From Methylobacterium gossipiicola (GTDB lineage Bacteria > Pseudomonadota > Alphaproteobacteria > Rhizobiales > Beijerinckiaceae): a stretch of DNA of 64,000 bases. Below the pieces are notes generated by a model, which was not told the origin of the DNA, did not search any database, and saw nothing but the letters and a program-made list of their open reading frames with translations. The stretch covers positions 62,001 to 126,000 of the forward strand of contig NZ_FOPM01000005.1 in the NCBI RefSeq assembly GCF_900113485.1. Direction: 5' to 3'. Position numbers and translations under genes: made by a program. This document shows, one piece after another, positions 17,648-27,698 of the stretch (its first letter is position 1; the number at the start of each line of letters is the position of its first letter).

Positions 17648-17852
17648 GGGCGAGACCCGCCTCCGTGAGCAATCGCCGCGCCCGCGCCGCGTGATCGGCC
17701 GGCACCAGCAGCCGGCGCGCGAACGCCCCGATGGAGCCCTCGAGTCCGCTCATATGGTTGTCGGCGACGAAGGCGGGAATCTCAGCGCCGACGAGGAGGG
17801 ACTCGGCGAACCCGATGAGAATGATATCGTTGCTGCGAATGAGTTCGGTCAT
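17628..17852 (-). CDS. DUF2007-family small protein
   Basis: A 74-residue protein (MTELIRSNDIILIGFAESLL at the start) with the DUF2007 pattern: a short strand-helix-strand fold containing the LVGAEIPAFVADNHMSGLEG and RLLVPADHAARARRLL segments. Members are described only as putative signal-transducing proteins; some are fused to PII-like folds. I chose the ATG at 17852, since longer forms start in a low-complexity region. It overlaps the methyltransferase start by 20 bases. Function unknown. Confidence 0.82.
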   Translation of the reverse strand: MTELIRSNDIILIGFAESLLVGAEIPAFVADNHMSGLEGSIGAFARRLLVPADHAARARRLLTEAGLAHELRDA

Positions 17853-18012
17853 CGCGGTTTCCAACGGGAACGGTCGGGGGAGGGGCGGATTCGGTCGTGG
17901 TCCGCGAGCCTTGCGGCATGCTGCGTGTTGCAGCGCCTCCGAGCCCATGCGAATGGGGTGCCGCACGGAAGTCGGTCACGCAAGACGGATTTGAGCATAC
18001 GGGTCGGTTTCA

Positions 18013-19074
18013 ATGGACCCGCATTCGGCCGTCGGGTTGGGAGGCAACGGGGTTTTGGGCGTCGTAATACCCTTGGACGAGAACCGTCCCGATCCGGAAG
18101 CGAGCCTGACGGACCTCGTGGCCCTCGTCGCCACGGGCATGGAGCGCGTCAACGCGACCATCCTGTCGCGCACCGGCTCGTCCGTGCAGATGATCCCGGA
18201 GGTGGCCAACCACCTTATCGCATCCGGCGGCAAGCGCCTGCGCCCGATCCTCACCCTCGCGACGGCGGATATGTGCGCCTATGCCGGCGACGGCGCCGTG
18301 AAACTCGCGGCCAGCGTCGAGTTCATGCACACGGCGACCCTCCTGCACGACGATGTCGTGGACGAGAGCGACATGCGCCGGGGCAGCGTCGCGGCCCGGA
18401 TCAAGTGGGGCAACGAAGCCAGCGTCCTCGTCGGCGACTTCCTCCTCGGGCAAGCCTTCCGCATGATGGTCGAGGTCGGGTCCTTGAAGGCCCTCGACAT
18501 TCTCTCGGCCGCCGCCACGGTGATCGCCGAGGGTGAGGTGATGCAGCTCGCCGCCGCCAAGAACACCGAGACGACGGAAGACGAGTACCTCGCCGTCATC
18601 CGAGCCAAGACCGCCGAATTGTTCGCGGCCGCCTGCGAGGTCGGGCCGGTCATCGCCGAGCGCCCGCGGGCGGAACAGGCGGCCTGCCGCGCCTACGGCA
18701 TGAATCTCGGCATCGCGTTCCAGCTCGTGGACGACGTCCTCGACTACGGCGGAACCAGCGCAAGCCTCGGCAAGAATGTCGGGGACGATTTTCGTGAGGG
18801 CAAGATCACCCTGCCCATTGTGCTGGCGTTCCGCCGAGGCACCGACGCCGAGCGCGCCTTCTGGAAGCGCACCCTGGAGGCGGGGGACGTGTCGGACGAG
18901 GATCTCGCGACGGCACTCACCATCCTGCGCGGCCACCGGGCCCTCGAAGACACCCTGGAACGGGCCCGCCATTACGGCGCCATGGCCCGCGACGCCCTCG
19001 GGCTTTTTCCGAAAGGTCCGATGAAGCAGGCCCTGCTGCAGGTGGTGGATTTCTGCATCGCTCGCGCGCACTGA
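18013..19074 (+). CDS. ispB: Polyprenyl (octaprenyl/decaprenyl) diphosphate synthase
   Basis: A 353-residue trans-prenyltransferase that makes the long isoprenoid side chain of ubiquinone from farnesyl diphosphate and isopentenyl diphosphate. GGKRLRP precedes the first Asp-rich motif LLHDDVVDESDMRRG, and the second Asp-rich motif is FQLVDDVLDYGG followed by LGKNVGDDFREGKITLP. Alphaproteobacteria usually make Q10, so a decaprenyl product is likely, but chain length is not read from the sequence here. The ATG at 18013 gives a slightly long N-terminus; the core begins near residue 25. It is divergent from the DUF2007 operon, 160 bases away. Confidence 0.94.
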   Translation: MDPHSAVGLGGNGVLGVVIPLDENRPDPEASLTDLVALVATGMERVNATILSRTGSSVQMIPEVANHLIASGGKRLRPILTLATADMCAYAGDGAVKLAASVEFMHTATLLHDDVVDESDMRRGSVAARIKWGNEASVLVGDFLLGQAFRMMVEVGSLKALDILSAAATVIAEGEVMQLAAAKNTETTEDEYLAVIRAKTAELFAAACEVGPVIAERPRAEQAACRAYGMNLGIAFQLVDDVLDYGGTSASLGKNVGDDFREGKITLPIVLAFRRGTDAERAFWKRTLEAGDVSDEDLATALTILRGHRALEDTLERARHYGAMARDALGLFPKGPMKQALLQVVDFCIARAH

Positions 19075-19248
19075 GCGCGTTCGCTCCAGCACCACCCGGG
19101 CCTCTCGGTTCCGCTCCGATCGCGTGCGGACCGGATCGTGCCGCTTCCGGTCGATCGGCTCGCGTCAGTGAGACGTGAAGGGCTGCCTCTCGTTCCGGGG
19201 AAGAGGATCGGCGCTCGCCATAGTCCGGTTGGCTGATCCGAAACGGAA

Positions 19249-20862
19249 TCAGACGGCGATGGCCAGGGGCATCCTCTGTTCGTTCGCCGCAGCCGTGGGA
19301 TCGGCGATCACGATGTTGCCGCTGGCATCCGACCATTGCGCGAGGAGTTCGTCCGTCGCCAGCTTGGTCATGGGCCGACCGAACAGAAAGCCTTGCCCGT
19401 AGGTGCAGCCGAGATCGGCGAGGCGGTCGACACTCGACTCGGTCTCGATTCCCTCCGCCGTGGTGGATAGGCCGAGATTCGCGCTGAGCGCGATGATCGC
19501 ATCGACGATCTTGCCCGGGTCCTCCCCGAGGGGAAGCGAGGCGATGTAGCTGCGGTCGATCTTCAGCTTGTCGAACTGCAATTCGCGCAGGTGGTGAAGG
19601 TTGGAATAGCCGGTCCCAAAATCGTCGAGGGCGATCCGTACGCCGAAATTCTGTAAAGACTTGAGAGTGACGCGCGCGGCGTCGAGATCGTTCACGAGGG
19701 CGGTCTCGGTGATCTCGATCTCCAGGCGTCCGGGGGCGAACCCGGTCTCGGTCAGGATCGCGAGGATGCGCTGCGGCAGCATCCGGTCCCGCAATTGCAG
19801 CGGCGAGATGTTGATGGCGAGTTGCAGGTGGGCCGGCCAGGATCTGGCGTCGTTGAAGGCCCTGCGCATGATCGACCACGTGAGATCGGAGATCATGCCG
19901 GTCTCTTCGGCGAGGGCGATGAACTCGTTCGGACCGAGGAGGCCGTGCTCGGGATGGTGCCAGCGCGCCAGAACCTCGAAGCCGATGAGTTCGCGGCCGG
20001 GCAAGCGTACCACGGGCTGGTAGAACGGCTCGATCTCACCGCGCTCGATGCCGAGACAGAGATCGCCCTCGATGCGAGCGCGGCGCTTGAGGGCACGCTC
20101 CATGTCGAGGTGGAACAGGCAGACGGTCCCCCGACCGTCGCGCTTGCCACGATCCAGGGCCACTTCAGCCTCGTGCAGGAGCGACACGGCATCGGTGTGG
20201 CCCGGCAAACCGAGGGCGATGCCGATGGTGGCGCCGATCTCGATGCGGGTCTGTTCCCACGACACGGGTTTCACCAGGCTCGCCACGATAGATTCGCCCA
20301 GGTGCGTCGCGGCTTCGCCGTCGAGGCCGTTCACCAACAGAGCGAACGCGTCGCCACCGATCCGGGCCACGAGCCCATTCGGAGGGGCCAGGACGCGAAG
20401 TCGCTCAGCGACGGCGCACAGAACCGCATCACCGGCGCCGCGACCGTGCAGATCGTTCACCGGCTTGAATCGGTCGAGGTCGATGGCGAGCACCGCGACC
20501 GTTCCCGCATCGGACCGCGACAGGAGATGTCCCAGAGCGTCCTGAAACATCCGGCGGTTGGCGAGCTTCGTGAGAGCGTCGTGGCGGCCGGCGAAATCGG
20601 CTTGATCACGGGCAGCATCACGCGCGAGGACGGCCCGGCGGAGCTTGCGCGACTTGTTCAGGGACGCGACGAAGAGCCCGACGCTCATGCAGACCGCCAG
20701 CATGAAAGCGTCCTGCAGCCGCTGCACGCCGGTCAAATTCAGGAGATGCCGGAACAGATCGAGCTGCGTCCCGGCGACCCAGATACACAGAGCGATGAGG
20801 ACGAGGCAGATGGCCTCGTGCAGCATGTCCCGATTCCAGGAAGTCTCTCTCGTCTGGTCCAT
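19249..20862 (-). CDS. Membrane GGDEF-EAL protein, GGDEF degenerate
   Basis: A 537-residue cyclic-di-GMP protein. Two N-terminal hydrophobic helices (about 17-35 and 50-67) are followed by a GGDEF domain (about 90-240) and an EAL domain (about 270-520). The diguanylate cyclase signature is RIGGDAFALL (residues 168-177), so the catalytic Glu of GGDEF is Ala and cyclase activity is unlikely. The EAL domain keeps FEVLARWHHP, EITETAL, ALDDFGTGYSNLHHL, KIDRSYI and AEGIE, so phosphodiesterase activity is likely. The GGDEF part may bind GTP or cyclic-di-GMP as a regulator. It is convergent with ispB and upstream of no obvious partner. Confidence 0.93.
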   Translation of the reverse strand: MDQTRETSWNRDMLHEAICLVLIALCIWVAGTQLDLFRHLLNLTGVQRLQDAFMLAVCMSVGLFVASLNKSRKLRRAVLARDAARDQADFAGRHDALTKLANRRMFQDALGHLLSRSDAGTVAVLAIDLDRFKPVNDLHGRGAGDAVLCAVAERLRVLAPPNGLVARIGGDAFALLVNGLDGEAATHLGESIVASLVKPVSWEQTRIEIGATIGIALGLPGHTDAVSLLHEAEVALDRGKRDGRGTVCLFHLDMERALKRRARIEGDLCLGIERGEIEPFYQPVVRLPGRELIGFEVLARWHHPEHGLLGPNEFIALAEETGMISDLTWSIMRRAFNDARSWPAHLQLAINISPLQLRDRMLPQRILAILTETGFAPGRLEIEITETALVNDLDAARVTLKSLQNFGVRIALDDFGTGYSNLHHLRELQFDKLKIDRSYIASLPLGEDPGKIVDAIIALSANLGLSTTAEGIETESSVDRLADLGCTYGQGFLFGRPMTKLATDELLAQWSDASGNIVIADPTAAANEQRMPLAIAV

Positions 20863-20971
20863 CCACCGCTCCCTGGCGGAGGCACACTAACCGCAAGACC
20901 CTTTCATCACCGTAAAGATATTCTTCTCCTCGCGCCGGGCGGCGACTGCGCGGGATTGCGTGGTGTTGCTG

Positions 20972-21847
20972 TCAGCGCAGCACGACCGGCTTCACCCACC
21001 AAGCGGGATGGGCCAGCAGGATACGGCGCGACGCCCGCGCCGCCATGGAGCGGTCGGAGAACACGCCGAACACCGTCGCTCCGGAGCCCGACATGCGGGC
21101 GAGCCGGCAGCCGGGCTCGCGGGACAACGCCTCCAGGGCCGCGCCGATGACCGGGGCGAGGCCAAGGGCCGGCTTCTCGAGATCGTTCCGGGCCGGACCG
21201 ATCGCCGCCAGAACCGCTTCGGCATCGGCGCCCGAGGCAATCTCCGGATGCGGCTCGGGACGATGCCGCTCGCCGACGGCGAGGCCGAGGGCCCGGAACA
21301 CCGGAGCGGTCTCGACGGGCACACCGGGGTTGATGAGAACGGCGGGGAGAGGCGCCATACCGAGGGCGGCGCCGATGCTTTCCCCGGCGCCGCGCATCAT
21401 CCGCGCCCGGGGATCGAGGCAAACGGGGACATCGGCTCCCGTCGCCCGCGCGGACTCCAGAAGCACGGGATCGGCGGCGTCGAGGCCGTTGCTGCGACCG
21501 AGTAGTCGCAGGGCAGCCGCCGCATCCGACGAGCCGCCACCGATCCCAGCCGCCACGGGCAGGCGCTTGACGAGGTGGAAGGCACCCAGGGTCAGGCCCG
21601 GCCGGCGCGCGGCCAGGTGACGCGCGGCCCGGATGACGAGGTTGTCGTCCAGGGGGCCGGCGGGACCGGCGGTTGGACCCGACACCGTAAGGGTAAGGTC
21701 GCCGCCCGGCACGAGGGAGAGGGCGTCGCCCGCCCCCGAGAACGCCACGAGGCTTTCGAGCTCGTGGTAGCCGTCCCCGGCGCGGCGGCCGAGGACGTGA
21801 AGCGTGAGGTTGATCTTCGCCGGAGCGCGGGTGACGAGGATTGACAC
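20972..21847 (-). CDS. ispE: 4-diphosphocytidyl-2-C-methyl-D-erythritol kinase
   Basis: A 291-residue GHMP kinase that phosphorylates CDP-methylerythritol in the non-mevalonate isoprenoid pathway. The start [20 protein letters not shown] is typical of IspE, the ATP-binding GHMP motif is [20 protein letters not shown], and the C-terminal glycine-rich [14 protein letters not shown] motif completes the fold. I chose the GTG at 21847 ([13 protein letters not shown]). It follows the TPR protein gene by 76 bases on the same strand; an isoprenoid gene (ispB) lies 2 kb away but in another unit. Confidence 0.95.
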   Translation of the reverse strand: MSILVTRAPAKINLTLHVLGRRAGDGYHELESLVAFSGAGDALSLVPGGDLTLTVSGPTAGPAGPLDDNLVIRAARHLAARRPGLTLGAFHLVKRLPVAAGIGGGSSDAAAALRLLGRSNGLDAADPVLLESARATGADVPVCLDPRARMMRGAGESIGAALGMAPLPAVLINPGVPVETAPVFRALGLAVGERHRPEPHPEIASGADAEAVLAAIGPARNDLEKPALGLAPVIGAALEALSREPGCRLARMSGSGATVFGVFSDRSMAARASRRILLAHPAWWVKPVVLR

Positions 21848-21923
21848 GGGCTCTCGACGTTCTGTTCGGGGATCGGGGCGCCGGTCTGGCCCCGCTTCCC
21901 CGTCCGCGTCAAGTCGTCGGCAA

Positions 21924-23777
21924 TCAGCCGCCGCTCTTCTTGTCGGCTGCACCCGGCGGCTCGCTCGGGGCCGGAGCACCCTTCGGTAGTTCGGGATTCA
22001 CCTTTTCAGCGGGCGGATTCTCGGCGGTGGCGGCCGGCTTGTCGAGTTCGGGCAGGCCGTCCTTGAGCTTGGCGTTGATCTTCTCGAGCTCCTCCGGATC
22101 GGGGTTCAGATCCTTGGCGTGCTGCCATTGGAACTTGCCTTCGAGGCGGCGGCCGGCGCGCCAATAGGCATCGCCGAGGTGGTCGTTGATCGTCGGATCG
22201 CCGGGCTTCAGCTCGATGGCCTTCTCCAGCTCGCGCATGGCCTCGTCCCAGCGTCCGAGGCGGAAATAGGCCCACCCGAGACTGTCGATGATCATGCCGT
22301 CGCGCGGGCTCGCGTCCACGGCCTGCTTCAGCATGGTGAAGGCTTCGTCGATGTTGATGTTCTGATCGACCCAGGAATAGGCGAGGTAGTTCAGCACCTG
22401 CGCGCGGGCAGCCGGCTGCGAGGGCGGCACGAGTTCGAGGGCCTTCTTGAGGTCGGCCTCGGCCTTGACCCATTGCTTGGCCCGCTCGTAGGCCGTGCCG
22501 CGGAAGTAGAACGTCGTCCAGAAGTTCGAGGCCGGCTGGTCGCCGATGAGGCTGATGGCCCGGCTATAGGTCTCGGCCGCCTCTTCGTACTTCTTGCGCG
22601 AGCGCTGCACGTTGCCGAGGGCCGTGATGACGTCGATGTCGTTGGGATGGGCCTTCATGGCCGCGTCGAGGTGCTGGATCGCCTCCTCGCCCTTGCCCAT
22701 CTGCTCGAGATTCAGGCCGATCTGCACGTCGGCATTGAGGCGCAGGGGCGAGTTCGCCGGGATCTGCGCATAAGTCTCGTTGGCGCGCTCGGGCTGCTTC
22801 ATCCGGTCGAGGATATCGGCCAGGGTCAGGCGCGCGAGGGCGTGCTCGGGGGCGAGATACAGGGCGAGGCGCAGGTAGACCACGGCGGGCAACTCGTCGC
22901 CCTGCGTCGAGCCGGCGGAGCCGAGGCCGTACAGCACCTCACCGGCCCCTTCCTGCGCCGTGGTGACGAGGCGGGGGAGGGGCTTGCCCTCCTTCAGGCG
23001 ATTCAAGGCATCGCGCACGATGGGGTGGCGCGGCAGCAGCTTGTCGAAATCGCTGTAGGCCTGGATCGCCAGATCGGTACGGCCCGCCTGGGCCTCGAAG
23101 CGGGCATAGGCATCGACCACCCGCAGGGTGTTGTGGTCGCCGTCATAAGCCGCCTTCAGGCGGCGCTCGGCCTCGGCCTGGTCTCCCGTGACGGCGGCGA
23201 TGAGGCCGGCATGATAGTCCCGGAAGGTGCTGTAGTTGCGCTCGCCCTTCAGCTTGTTGATGGTTTCCTGCGCACGCTTGCCGTCGCCCGCCCCGGCGAA
23301 GGCCCAGGCGGTGAGGAGCGTCGCCGTGAGGTCGGCCGCCGCCCCCCGGCCGCTGCGGGCGAAGTTCTGGCGCGCTTGCGCGAACTGACCGGCCTTGATC
23401 TGGCGCACCCCGAGGGCGAGCTGCGCGAGGCCGTTGGTGCCGTCGCGGCTCGTGAGACGCTCGGCCGCCCGGAACGCATCCGGCAGGGCACCGTCGGCGA
23501 GGAGGGACACGAAGGCCCGCTCCAGCAGTTCGGTGTTGCGCGGATCGGCCTTCACGGCCTCGCGGTAGAAGCTGGCTGCCGCCGCCGTGTCCTTCGAGGC
23601 CCCCGCGATATAGGCGGCGAGGAAGTTGCCCTCCAGGGATTCCGCCGGCTCGAACTCGGGCAGGGGGGTCGATTCCCGGGGCTGCGCCGCCTGAACCGAC
23701 ACGGTCGCCGCGAGGCAGAGGGCGAGGGCCGACAGGGTGCGGCGGCCAATCCGAGAAGTCTTGGCGTTTCCGTTCAT
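21924..23777 (-). CDS. Secreted TPR-repeat protein
   Basis: A 617-residue protein with a signal peptide ([19 protein letters not shown], cleavage near residue 31) and then at least eight tetratricopeptide repeats spread over residues 60-570. The best are near 360-460 ([30 protein letters not shown]) and 500-560 ([20 protein letters not shown]). The C-terminus is Pro/Glu/Lys-rich and probably disordered. Such periplasmic TPR proteins usually scaffold envelope complexes; the partner is unknown. I chose the ATG at 23777; a GTG two codons upstream is possible. It precedes ispE on the same strand and follows the ETF-QO gene by about 160 bases. Confidence 0.87.
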   Translation of the reverse strand: MNGNAKTSRIGRRTLSALALCLAATVSVQAAQPRESTPLPEFEPAESLEGNFLAAYIAGASKDTAAAASFYREAVKADPRNTELLERAFVSLLADGALPDAFRAAERLTSRDGTNGLAQLALGVRQIKAGQFAQARQNFARSGRGAAADLTATLLTAWAFAGAGDGKRAQETINKLKGERNYSTFRDYHAGLIAAVTGDQAEAERRLKAAYDGDHNTLRVVDAYARFEAQAGRTDLAIQAYSDFDKLLPRHPIVRDALNRLKEGKPLPRLVTTAQEGAGEVLYGLGSAGSTQGDELPAVVYLRLALYLAPEHALARLTLADILDRMKQPERANETYAQIPANSPLRLNADVQIGLNLEQMGKGEEAIQHLDAAMKAHPNDIDVITALGNVQRSRKKYEEAAETYSRAISLIGDQPASNFWTTFYFRGTAYERAKQWVKAEADLKKALELVPPSQPAARAQVLNYLAYSWVDQNINIDEAFTMLKQAVDASPRDGMIIDSLGWAYFRLGRWDEAMRELEKAIELKPGDPTINDHLGDAYWRAGRRLEGKFQWQHAKDLNPDPEELEKINAKLKDGLPELDKPAATAENPPAEKVNPELPKGAPAPSEPPGAADKKSGG

Positions 23778-23935
23778 GGGCACCGTTCACGGAGTCTGCG
23801 CGCCGGCCCGAACCGGGGCCGGCGCTTGATCGGGCGGGACACTGGACTCTTCCCACCCGGCCCGCAAGGCGTAACGCCGCCGCGCATGGGCCGGAATGAT
23901 CGATGCGGGCCTCCCGCCCTGCGGCTGCGTCGGGG

Positions 23936-25597
23936 TCACATATTGGGGTAGTTCGGCCCGCCCGGTCCCTCCGGCGTCACCCAGTTGATGTTCTGGTTCG
24001 GGTCCTTGATATCGCAGGTCTTGCAGTGGACGCAGTTCTGCGCGTTGATCTGGTAGCGCACGCCGTCGCTCTGGGCCGCATCAGCCACCCACTCGTAGAC
24101 GCCGGCTGGGCAGTAGCGCGCCGAGGGGCCGCCATAGACGTCGTGCTCCGATGCCTTCTGCAGGTCGAGGTTCTTCACGTTGAGGTGAGGCGGCTGGTCC
24201 TCCTCGTGGTTGGTGTTCGAGAGATACACCGACGAGAGGCGATCGAAGGTCAGCTTGCCGTCCGGCTTCGGGTAGACGATGGGCGTCACCTCGGAGAGCG
24301 GCTTGAGGCAGGCGTGATCGGGCTTGCCGTGCTTCAGGGTGCCGAACAGCGAAGTGCCCAGGAGGGTGTTGGCCCACATGTCGGCTCCGCCGAGGCCGAC
24401 GCCCACGAGGGTGCCGTACTTCGACCACAGGGGCTTGACGTTGCGCACGCGCTTCAGGTCCTGGCCGATGGCGCTGTCGCGCCAGCCATTCTCATAGGCT
24501 GCGAGTTCGTCGCCCTGGCGGCCGGATTCGAGGGCCTGCGCGATGGCCTCCGCCGCCTGGATGCCCGACAGCACCGCGTTGTGCGAGCCCTTGATACGCG
24601 GCACGTTCACGAAGCCGGCGGAATCGCCGACGAGGCAGCCGCCGGGGAACACGAGCTTCGGCACCGATTGCCAGCCGCCCTCCATGATGGCGCGGGCGCC
24701 GTAGCCGATGCGCTTGGCCCCCTCGAAGGTCTCGCGGATCATCGGGTGGGTCTTGAACCGCTGGAACTCCTCGAACGGCGACAGGGTCGGGTTCTCGTAG
24801 TTCAGGTGCGTGACGAAGCCGACGGACAGGAGGTGATCGTCGAAGTGGTAGAGCCACGAGCCGCCGCCGGCCTTGTTCGGCAGGGGCCAGCCCATGGTGT
24901 GCTGCACGAGGCCGGCCTGGAACTTGTCCGGGCTGAGCTGCCAGAGTTCCTTGACGCCGAGGCCGTATTTCTGGTGGTCGCTGTTGGCGTTGAGCTTGAA
25001 CCGGTCGATCAGTGTCTTCGTGAGCGATCCGCGCGCGCCCTCGCCGAAGATCGTGTACTTGCCGCGCAGCTCCATGCCGCGAGTGTAGTCGTCGCGCGGC
25101 TCGCCGGAGCGGCCGATGCCGAGGTCGCCCGTGGCGATGCCGACCACCGTGCCCCTGTCGTCGTAGAGCACCTCCGCGGCCGGGAAGCCCGGATAGATCT
25201 CGACACCGAGCGCCTCGGCCTTGACCGCGAGGTATTTCGTCACATTGGAGAGCGAACCGACGAAGTTGCCGTGGTTCGACATGAATTTGGGGAAGAACAG
25301 GTTCGGCATGGTGACGCCGCTGTTCTTCGTCAGGAACATGAACTCGTCCCGCTCCACGGCGGTCTTCAGGGGACGGTCCTCGTCCGTCCGCCAGTCGGGC
25401 ACGAGCGTATCGAGCCCGGCCGGATCGACGACGGCGCCCGACAGGATATGGGCGCCGACCTCCGAGCCCTTCTCGACCACCACCACCGTGACGTCGGACG
25501 ACAGCTGCTTCAGGCGGATGGCGGCGGCGAGGCCGGCCGGCCCGGCGCCGACGATCACCACGTCGAAATCCATCCCCTCGCGTTCGGGCAGTGCCAT
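23936..25597 (-). CDS. etfD: Electron transfer flavoprotein-ubiquinone oxidoreductase
   Basis: A 553-residue membrane-associated flavo-iron-sulfur enzyme that passes electrons from ETF, reduced by acyl-CoA dehydrogenases, to ubiquinone. The FAD-binding motif is VVIVGAGPAGLAAAIRLK near the N-terminus, and the C-terminal [4Fe-4S] cluster ligands lie in NAQNCVHCKTCDIKDP plus the Cys of ARYCPAGVYEW. The ATG at 25597 has AGGAGG nine bases upstream. An in-frame GTG seven codons earlier is less likely. The acyl-CoA dehydrogenase at 33.6 kb in the same window may feed it via ETF. Confidence 0.96.
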   Translation of the reverse strand: MALPEREGMDFDVVIVGAGPAGLAAAIRLKQLSSDVTVVVVEKGSEVGAHILSGAVVDPAGLDTLVPDWRTDEDRPLKTAVERDEFMFLTKNSGVTMPNLFFPKFMSNHGNFVGSLSNVTKYLAVKAEALGVEIYPGFPAAEVLYDDRGTVVGIATGDLGIGRSGEPRDDYTRGMELRGKYTIFGEGARGSLTKTLIDRFKLNANSDHQKYGLGVKELWQLSPDKFQAGLVQHTMGWPLPNKAGGGSWLYHFDDHLLSVGFVTHLNYENPTLSPFEEFQRFKTHPMIRETFEGAKRIGYGARAIMEGGWQSVPKLVFPGGCLVGDSAGFVNVPRIKGSHNAVLSGIQAAEAIAQALESGRQGDELAAYENGWRDSAIGQDLKRVRNVKPLWSKYGTLVGVGLGGADMWANTLLGTSLFGTLKHGKPDHACLKPLSEVTPIVYPKPDGKLTFDRLSSVYLSNTNHEEDQPPHLNVKNLDLQKASEHDVYGGPSARYCPAGVYEWVADAAQSDGVRYQINAQNCVHCKTCDIKDPNQNINWVTPEGPGGPNYPNM

Positions 25598-25808
25598 TCC
25601 GTCATCCTCCTGTCGCACCCCGCCGAGCGAGGCCGAAACAACCGATTGCGATCACTCTCAACCGATTCCAAGATGGGAACGCAAGCGGCCAGAGAAGCGT
25701 GATCCCCGTCGTGGTGAAGAGTCGCGCGGTGCGAAAGGCGTGGGCGCAGCGCCGTGGCGGTCGCGTGCCCGGTTGTCCACAGGCGTCGAACACGCCACAT
25801 CCGGTGCT

Positions 25809-26675
25809 ATGACTGCGAGCGAAGACCGCCAGCGCGACCTCATCGCCACCCTCGACTTCCACGTCGCGGCGGGGGTCGATCTCATGCTCGACGAGGAGCC
25901 GCACGATCGCTTCGCGGAGGTGGACGCCCCGCCGCGGCCCGCTGCGCGCGTCGCCGAACCGGCCCCGGAGCCCATCGCCCCACCACGCCGGGAGTTGCCG
26001 CCCCGTGGCGAGGCTCCGTCCCCGGCCCGAACCTTCGGACAATCGGCCGCCGCGCGCCCCGAGGCCGCCGCCGGCGATGCCCGCGCCCGCGCCAAGGACG
26101 TGACATCCCTCGAAGACCTCGAAAAGTTACTGGCGGGCTTCGACGGCTGTCCGCTGAAGTTCACGGCGAAGAACCTTGTCTTCGCCGACGGCAATCCGGC
26201 CTCCAAGCTCATGTTCATCGGTGAGGCGCCCGGCGCCGACGAAGATCGCGTCGGCAAGCCGTTCATGGGCCGCTCGGGCAAGCTCCTCGACCGGATGATG
26301 GCGGCCATCGGCCTCGACCGGACCAGCGCCTACATCGCCAACGTCGTGCCTTGGCGGCCCCCGGGCAACCGCAATCCGACGCCGCAGGAGGTCACCATCT
26401 GCAAGCCGTTCATCGAGCGGCAGATCGAACTCGCCGATCCCGACATCATCGTCTGCGTCGGCGGGCTTTCGACCCAGGCCATTACCGGCACGAAGGACGG
26501 AATCCTGAAGACGCGGGGCCGGTTCTATCCCTACCGGGTGGGGGACCGGGAGATCCGGGTCCTCGCGACCCTGCATCCGGCCTACCTCCTGCGCCAGCCC
26601 CTACAGAAGCGCCTCGCCTGGCGGGATTTTCGCACCCTCCGCGCGGCCCTCGACGGCAAAGCACAAGGCGGTTAG
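25809..26675 (+). CDS. Type 4 (Fe-S) uracil-DNA glycosylase
   Basis: A 288-residue family 4 uracil-DNA glycosylase that removes uracil from DNA. The catalytic core begins about residue 95 with CPLKFTAKNLVFADGNPASK, then MFIGEAPGADEDRVGKPFMG (the GEAPG water-activating loop) and HPAYLLRQP near the end (DNA-minor-groove motif). The first 90 residues are Pro/Ala/Arg-rich and probably disordered, as in other alphaproteobacterial members. I chose the ATG at 25809; the frame is open further upstream but low in coding character. It is divergent from etfD, with about 210 bases between them. Confidence 0.92.
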   Translation: MTASEDRQRDLIATLDFHVAAGVDLMLDEEPHDRFAEVDAPPRPAARVAEPAPEPIAPPRRELPPRGEAPSPARTFGQSAAARPEAAAGDARARAKDVTSLEDLEKLLAGFDGCPLKFTAKNLVFADGNPASKLMFIGEAPGADEDRVGKPFMGRSGKLLDRMMAAIGLDRTSAYIANVVPWRPPGNRNPTPQEVTICKPFIERQIELADPDIIVCVGGLSTQAITGTKDGILKTRGRFYPYRVGDREIRVLATLHPAYLLRQPLQKRLAWRDFRTLRAALDGKAQGG

Positions 26676-26766
26676 GCAGCAGCCAAGCGGAACCGTATGG
26701 CGCGCGCGGGGATTGGTTCCGGCGCGCGTCGTCGTCGCGCGGTCCGGGACGAGTGGTGGCGAAGAG

Positions 26767-27672
26767 ATGCGCTGGGAAGATTTCCGCAGTTCGGACAATG
26801 TCGAGGATCGTCGTGGTGAAGGCGGCGGTGGGGGCGGCTTTCCGGGCGGCGGCGCCGGTGGTCTCGGCATCGGCGCCATCGTCATCCTGTGCATTATCGG
26901 CTGGGTGACGGGCATCAACCCCGCCGTGCTCATCGGCGGCGCCGAGCAGATGACGGGGGGCGGTCGTTCGCGTCAGGAACAGGTCGATCCGCAGACGCAG
27001 GCAAGACGCGGCACGAAGCCGACGGACGAGAGCGGACGCTTCGCCGCCGCGATCCTCGGCAACACAGAAGACGTCTGGAAGGAGATCCTGCCGAACCAGA
27101 CCGGACGGCAATACCGGCCCACCACCATGGTGCTGTATACCGGCGGAACTCGCAGCGGCTGCGGCTCGGCCCAGGCCGCCATGGGGCCGTTCTACTGCCC
27201 GCTCGACAAGAAGATCTATCTCGACACTTCCTTTTTCAAGGAAATGGAGCAGAAGTTCGGCGTGAAGGGCGACTTCGCCTACGCGTACGTCATCGCTCAC
27301 GAAGTCGGCCACCACGTTCAGGACGAACTCGGCATCCTCGGCAAGGTCCAGGGGCGCCAGCAGGCGGCGTCGAGCAAGGTCGAGTCGAACCAGCTTTCCG
27401 TGCGCGTCGAACTCATGGCCGATTGTCTGGCCGGCGTCTGGGCGAAGAACTCCAACGACAAGTACAATGCCCTGGAGCCCGGCGACATCGAGGAAGCGAT
27501 GAATGCCGCCAGCGCCATCGGCGACGACAAGCTGCAGAAGCAGTCGCAGGGTTATGCGGTGCCGGATTCGTTCACGCACGGCTCGTCGGCTCAGCGCCAG
27601 CGCTGGTTCATGACCGGCTACCGCAGCGGCCAGACCAAATCCTGTGATACTTTCCGGGCGGCGGGGAACTGA
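26767..27672 (+). CDS. Neutral zinc metallopeptidase, YpfJ family
   Basis: A 301-residue membrane-anchored protease. After MRWEDFRSSDNVEDRRGEGG and a Gly-rich stretch there is one transmembrane helix (about 37-56), then an extracytoplasmic domain with the zinc motif AHEVGHH (about 177-183) and the downstream RVELMADCLAGVWA that carries the third ligand. Members are called neutral zinc metallopeptidases or YpfJ; the substrate is not known. The ATG at 26767 matches the family start, RWED. It is followed by moaB 26 bases downstream. Confidence 0.9.
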   Translation: MRWEDFRSSDNVEDRRGEGGGGGGFPGGGAGGLGIGAIVILCIIGWVTGINPAVLIGGAEQMTGGGRSRQEQVDPQTQARRGTKPTDESGRFAAAILGNTEDVWKEILPNQTGRQYRPTTMVLYTGGTRSGCGSAQAAMGPFYCPLDKKIYLDTSFFKEMEQKFGVKGDFAYAYVIAHEVGHHVQDELGILGKVQGRQQAASSKVESNQLSVRVELMADCLAGVWAKNSNDKYNALEPGDIEEAMNAASAIGDDKLQKQSQGYAVPDSFTHGSSAQRQRWFMTGYRSGQTKSCDTFRAAGN

Positions 27673-27698
27673 CCCCATCGTTGAGAGGCGCGAAAGCC

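Noticed and set aside
23903..25702. Long + strand frame opposite the ETF-QO gene
   Set aside because: Antisense shadow of a clear enzyme gene; composition is His/Val/Arg/Ala-rich and has no domain.
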